A stretch of 7,817 nt of DNA from an archaeon. Its GTDB lineage: Archaea > Thermoplasmatota > Thermoplasmata > Methanomassiliicoccales > Methanomethylophilaceae. The translations under genes were made by a program, and so were the position numbers. Of the stretch, positions 6,087 through 7,817 are shown in pieces; positions within the stretch are counted from its first letter, which is position 1; every line of letters begins with the position of its first letter. The notes beneath the pieces were generated by a model. It did not search any database. It saw nothing but the letters and a program-made list of their open reading frames with translations, and was not told where the DNA came from. Where the stretch lies: positions 1 to 7,817 of the forward strand of contig JAKSHV010000044.1 in the NCBI GenBank assembly GCA_024399225.1, in the 5' to 3' direction.

Positions 6087-7021
6087 TGCTTGGCCCTCAG
6101 GCTGTCCTCATAGGCTACCTGGGCCCTGCTCTTGATGCGGATGAGCATACTGCTGTCGTTGATCTTCGAGGGGGTGATCTCGCATACATCGGCGAGACGG
6201 CGTCCGTAGACGAGCATGTTTCCGATCTCCTCGCTGTACTCGTCGTAGGAGATCTTGATCCTCAGACCGTCGAGGTGCATCACGATGGGTGCGGGCCTGA
6301 GACACATGTCGATGGGTTCGTAGTTCTCGAGAAGGGCCTTGATCTCCGAGGGGTGGACGAACGGCGGGTCCTCCTCCAGGGATTTCTTCTTGTCGGCAAG
6401 GATCTCCTCGATGCGGTCGGCGACCTCCTCGAGCTTGGCCCTGTCGGCGGGCTCCCTCATACGGGATGCCTTCCTTCCCACACCGGAGACGATGGCGTCG
6501 CAGGTCTCCTCGACCCCCTCAGGGGCGGGACCGCACACCAGGACGGTGGGGACGTTGATCTTCCTGAGAAGCATGTCGGCCTTGGTCTCGACACAGGATT
6601 TGAAATTACCCAGCATGAAGACGCAGGCATCGTACTCCCCGATGATGGAGGACTCCTCTAGGTTGATCTGGGCAGTGTTCTTTCCCCTTCCCCTTGCAAG
6701 ACCCATTACCACGGTAACCGCACCGCATCTCCTGAGATACTCGGCGATGTCGCAGATGGGGTGGGGCATGTGGTGACGTCCCAGGGTGGGTCCGACCACG
6801 GCGATCTCGGTACCCGCGAGGGGCACCTCCTTGACCTGTCCTCCGATGTCCTTGCAGAGTGCCTCGACGACCGCCCTGTCCTCCGAGGGGATGGACATGG
6901 TGACGGTAAGCATCTGGGAACTACGGTTCTTGAGGAGGACCACTCCTCCGACATCCTCGATGAGCTCGAAGAGTTCGTCGGAACGGTAGATTCCTCCGTC
7001 GTACATTATGACCTCATACAT
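6083..7021 (-). CDS. mmp7: Methanogenesis marker protein 7 (MCR activation complex subunit)
   Basis: This 312-residue protein is recognised as methanogenesis marker 7 (TIGR03274), found in MCR-containing archaea. Family members co-purify with McrC, Mmp17, Mmp3 and the ATPase component A2 in the complex that reduces MCR's Ni-F430 to the active Ni(I) state. Landmarks are VVGPTLGRHHMPHPICDIAE (75-94), GLARGRGKNTAQINLEE (107-123) and nine cysteines (56, 90, 99, 133, 143, 163, 174, 240, 280), several of which could bind the iron-sulfur clusters reported for the complex; which ones cannot be told here. The start is ATG at 7021: a near-ideal GGAGGTGA lies 5 bases upstream. A longer reading from GTG at 7030 would place the start codon inside that site. 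The gene overlaps the mmp17 stop by 8 bases and the DUF123 start by 4, so translation of all three is likely coupled. Confidence 0.88.
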   Translation of the reverse strand: MYEVIMYDGGIYRSDELFELIEDVGGVVLLKNRSSQMLTVTMSIPSEDRAVVEALCKDIGGQVKEVPLAGTEIAVVGPTLGRHHMPHPICDIAEYLRRCGAVTVVMGLARGRGKNTAQINLEESSIIGEYDACVFMLGNFKSCVETKADMLLRKINVPTVLVCGPAPEGVEETCDAIVSGVGRKASRMREPADRAKLEEVADRIEEILADKKKSLEEDPPFVHPSEIKALLENYEPIDMCLRPAPIVMHLDGLRIKISYDEYSEEIGNMLVYGRRLADVCEITPSKINDSSMLIRIKSRAQVAYEDSLRAKQ

Positions 7022-7595
7022 CGATCTCACCTCCGTTCAGCATGCCGGTGTGGATCTTGTCCATCATCTCGAGCATGTAGGGGGTTGTCTTCTCCTCGGT
7101 GGCGGCGACGGTGATGACGTCCTTCTCGGACCTGGTGCGCCTGTTCCTGATTCCTTCGGGAAGAACCCTGTAGAGTGCGGCGAGGACCTCCTGCACGGGC
7201 TGGTCCTGGGACTCCACCTCGATGTCATCGACCTCGAAGGAGTTCTTGGCGCCCCTGACGGAGATGTCGAGCCTGTCGATCTGCTGGACGTTGTCCCTTC
7301 CGTACCTGTTCCAGAGTGCCTGGAGGATGCCGGGAGCGTACATCTCGTCGGAGATGCTCACATAGATGATGTCCCTCTCGGACCTGGTGGATGCCACCTT
7401 TCCGATGGTCTTGGCGGAAGGACGTGCCTTCATCCTGACGGAGACGACGAAGAGCGGATACTTCGGCTCGAGGTAGATGTAGGATTTCTCGAAGGCCGCC
7501 AGTTTTCCCACGTCGAAGAGGAGCTCCTCGTAGAGACGCTTGTACGCCTCGTTTCCGTAGGCATCGGGGCCGACGACGACTGTATCGGTTGCCAT
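7014..7595 (-). CDS. mmp17: Methanogenesis marker protein 17 (MCR activation complex subunit)
   Basis: This 193-residue protein is recognised as methanogenesis marker 17 (TIGR03291). Characteristic stretches are the N-terminal VVGPDAYGNEAYKRLYEEL (7-25), a conserved RPSAKTIGKVAS (58-69), and the mid-section ILQALWNRYGRDNVQQIDRL (90-109). Family members are reported in the ATP-dependent MCR activation complex together with Mmp7, Mmp3 and McrC. The protein contains no cysteine at all, so it cannot ligate iron-sulfur clusters through Cys and more likely acts as a structural or interface subunit (inference). The ATG at 7595 follows GAGGGG with short spacing and lies 9 bases after the mmp15 stop; its own stop is overlapped by mmp7. 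Order mmp15-mmp17-mmp7 agrees with the clustering of these genes in other methanogens. Confidence 0.88.
   Translation of the reverse strand: MATDTVVVGPDAYGNEAYKRLYEELLFDVGKLAAFEKSYIYLEPKYPLFVVSVRMKARPSAKTIGKVASTRSERDIIYVSISDEMYAPGILQALWNRYGRDNVQQIDRLDISVRGAKNSFEVDDIEVESQDQPVQEVLAALYRVLPEGIRNRRTRSEKDVITVAATEEKTTPYMLEMMDKIHTGMLNGGEIDV
7027..7034 (-). promoter_or_regulatory. Ribosome binding site deciding the mmp7 start
   Basis: Read on the minus strand this is GGAGGTGA, nearly the full complement of the 16S rRNA 3' end, 5 bases before ATG 7021. It lies inside the 3' end of mmp17 and overlaps the GTG at 7030, which argues against that GTG as the start. Confidence 0.75.
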
Positions 7596-7604
7596 GATAT
7601 CCCC

Positions 7605-7817
7605 TCACAGACATCCGGAACTGAGAAGTGCTCCTCCGACGGCTCCGATGTACTGGGAGTCCGGAGGTACGATCGGAGGTTCTCCGAGAACCTCTCCGAT
7701 TGCCTTCACAAGTCCGGCGTTGAGCGAGGTACCTCCTACCTGGATGATGGGATGCCTGACGTCGACCTCCTGGAGCTGCTGCTCGTAGACCTGCTCCGCG
7801 ACGGAGTGGCATGCCGC
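7605..7817 (-). CDS. mmp15: Methanogenesis marker protein 15, C-terminal 70 residues (partial)
   Basis: The frame runs in from the right edge of the window and ends at TGA (7605-7607); only the last 70 residues are visible. They contain [19 protein letters not shown] and then [19 protein letters not shown], the C-terminal adenosine-binding region and closing helix of the BcrA/BadF/HgdC-type ASKHA ATPases. The [11 protein letters not shown] ending and the position directly before mmp17 and mmp7 point to methanogenesis marker 15 (TIGR03286) rather than a dehydratase activator. Such activators use ATP hydrolysis to drive low-potential electron transfer from a [4Fe-4S] cluster; the cluster cysteines and the nucleotide loops would lie upstream, outside the window. 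A role in energising MCR activation is plausible but unproven. Confidence 0.8.
   Translation of the reverse strand, partial: AACHSVAEQVYEQQLQEVDVRHPIIQVGGTSLNAGLVKAIGEVLGEPPIVPPDSQYIGAVGGALLSSGCL

Noticed and set aside
1..7817. CRISPR arrays, insertion sequences, tRNA genes and integration sites
   Set aside because: No regularly spaced repeats, terminal inverted repeats, transposase or integrase motifs, or tRNA-like cloverleaf sequences were seen; nearly all the window is packed with conserved genes.

Overview
The window looks like a chromosomal segment of a methanogenic archaeon with moderately high GC. The evidence is three consecutive methanogenesis marker genes (mmp15, mmp17, mmp7), an archaeal DUF123 protein, archaeal TATA-like promoters and an apparent RNase P RNA 3' end. 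A methyl-reducing methanogen such as Methanomassiliicoccales is plausible: flavin GlcD-like proteins have been discussed there, and no gene in this window ends in TAG. The sequence alone does not prove that placement.

Layout from left to right. Positions 1 to about 73 hold what looks like the 3' end of RNase P RNA, followed by a hairpin with a T-run (75-105). Next come two plus-strand genes in an apparent operon: a HAD-family phosphatase (131-808) and a hydantoinase/oxoprolinase-type (HyuA) ASKHA protein (817-2802). They converge with a minus-strand gene for a 900-residue GlcD-like FAD-binding protein (2876-5578). That protein is an internal duplication whose N-terminal half has lost the FAD pyrophosphate loop. 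A 73-base AT-rich gap with a strong minus-strand hairpin terminator separates the converging genes.

To the right, a tightly packed minus-strand operon reads leftward: mmp15 (3' end only, cut by the window edge), mmp17, mmp7 and a DUF123/GIY-YIG-like nuclease. The genes overlap or nearly touch. Mmp7 and Mmp17 are known from purified methyl-coenzyme M reductase (MCR) activation complexes, and Mmp15 is an ASKHA ATPase of the benzoyl-CoA reductase/dehydratase activator type. The operon therefore most likely serves ATP-dependent reductive activation of MCR coenzyme F430. The duplicated flavoprotein lies just downstream with its own TATA box and ribosome binding site. It uses a very restricted codon set, suggesting an abundant protein, but it lacks the hallmark catalytic motifs of glycolate/lactate dehydrogenases, so its substrate is open. 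No mobile elements, CRISPR arrays or tRNAs were seen.
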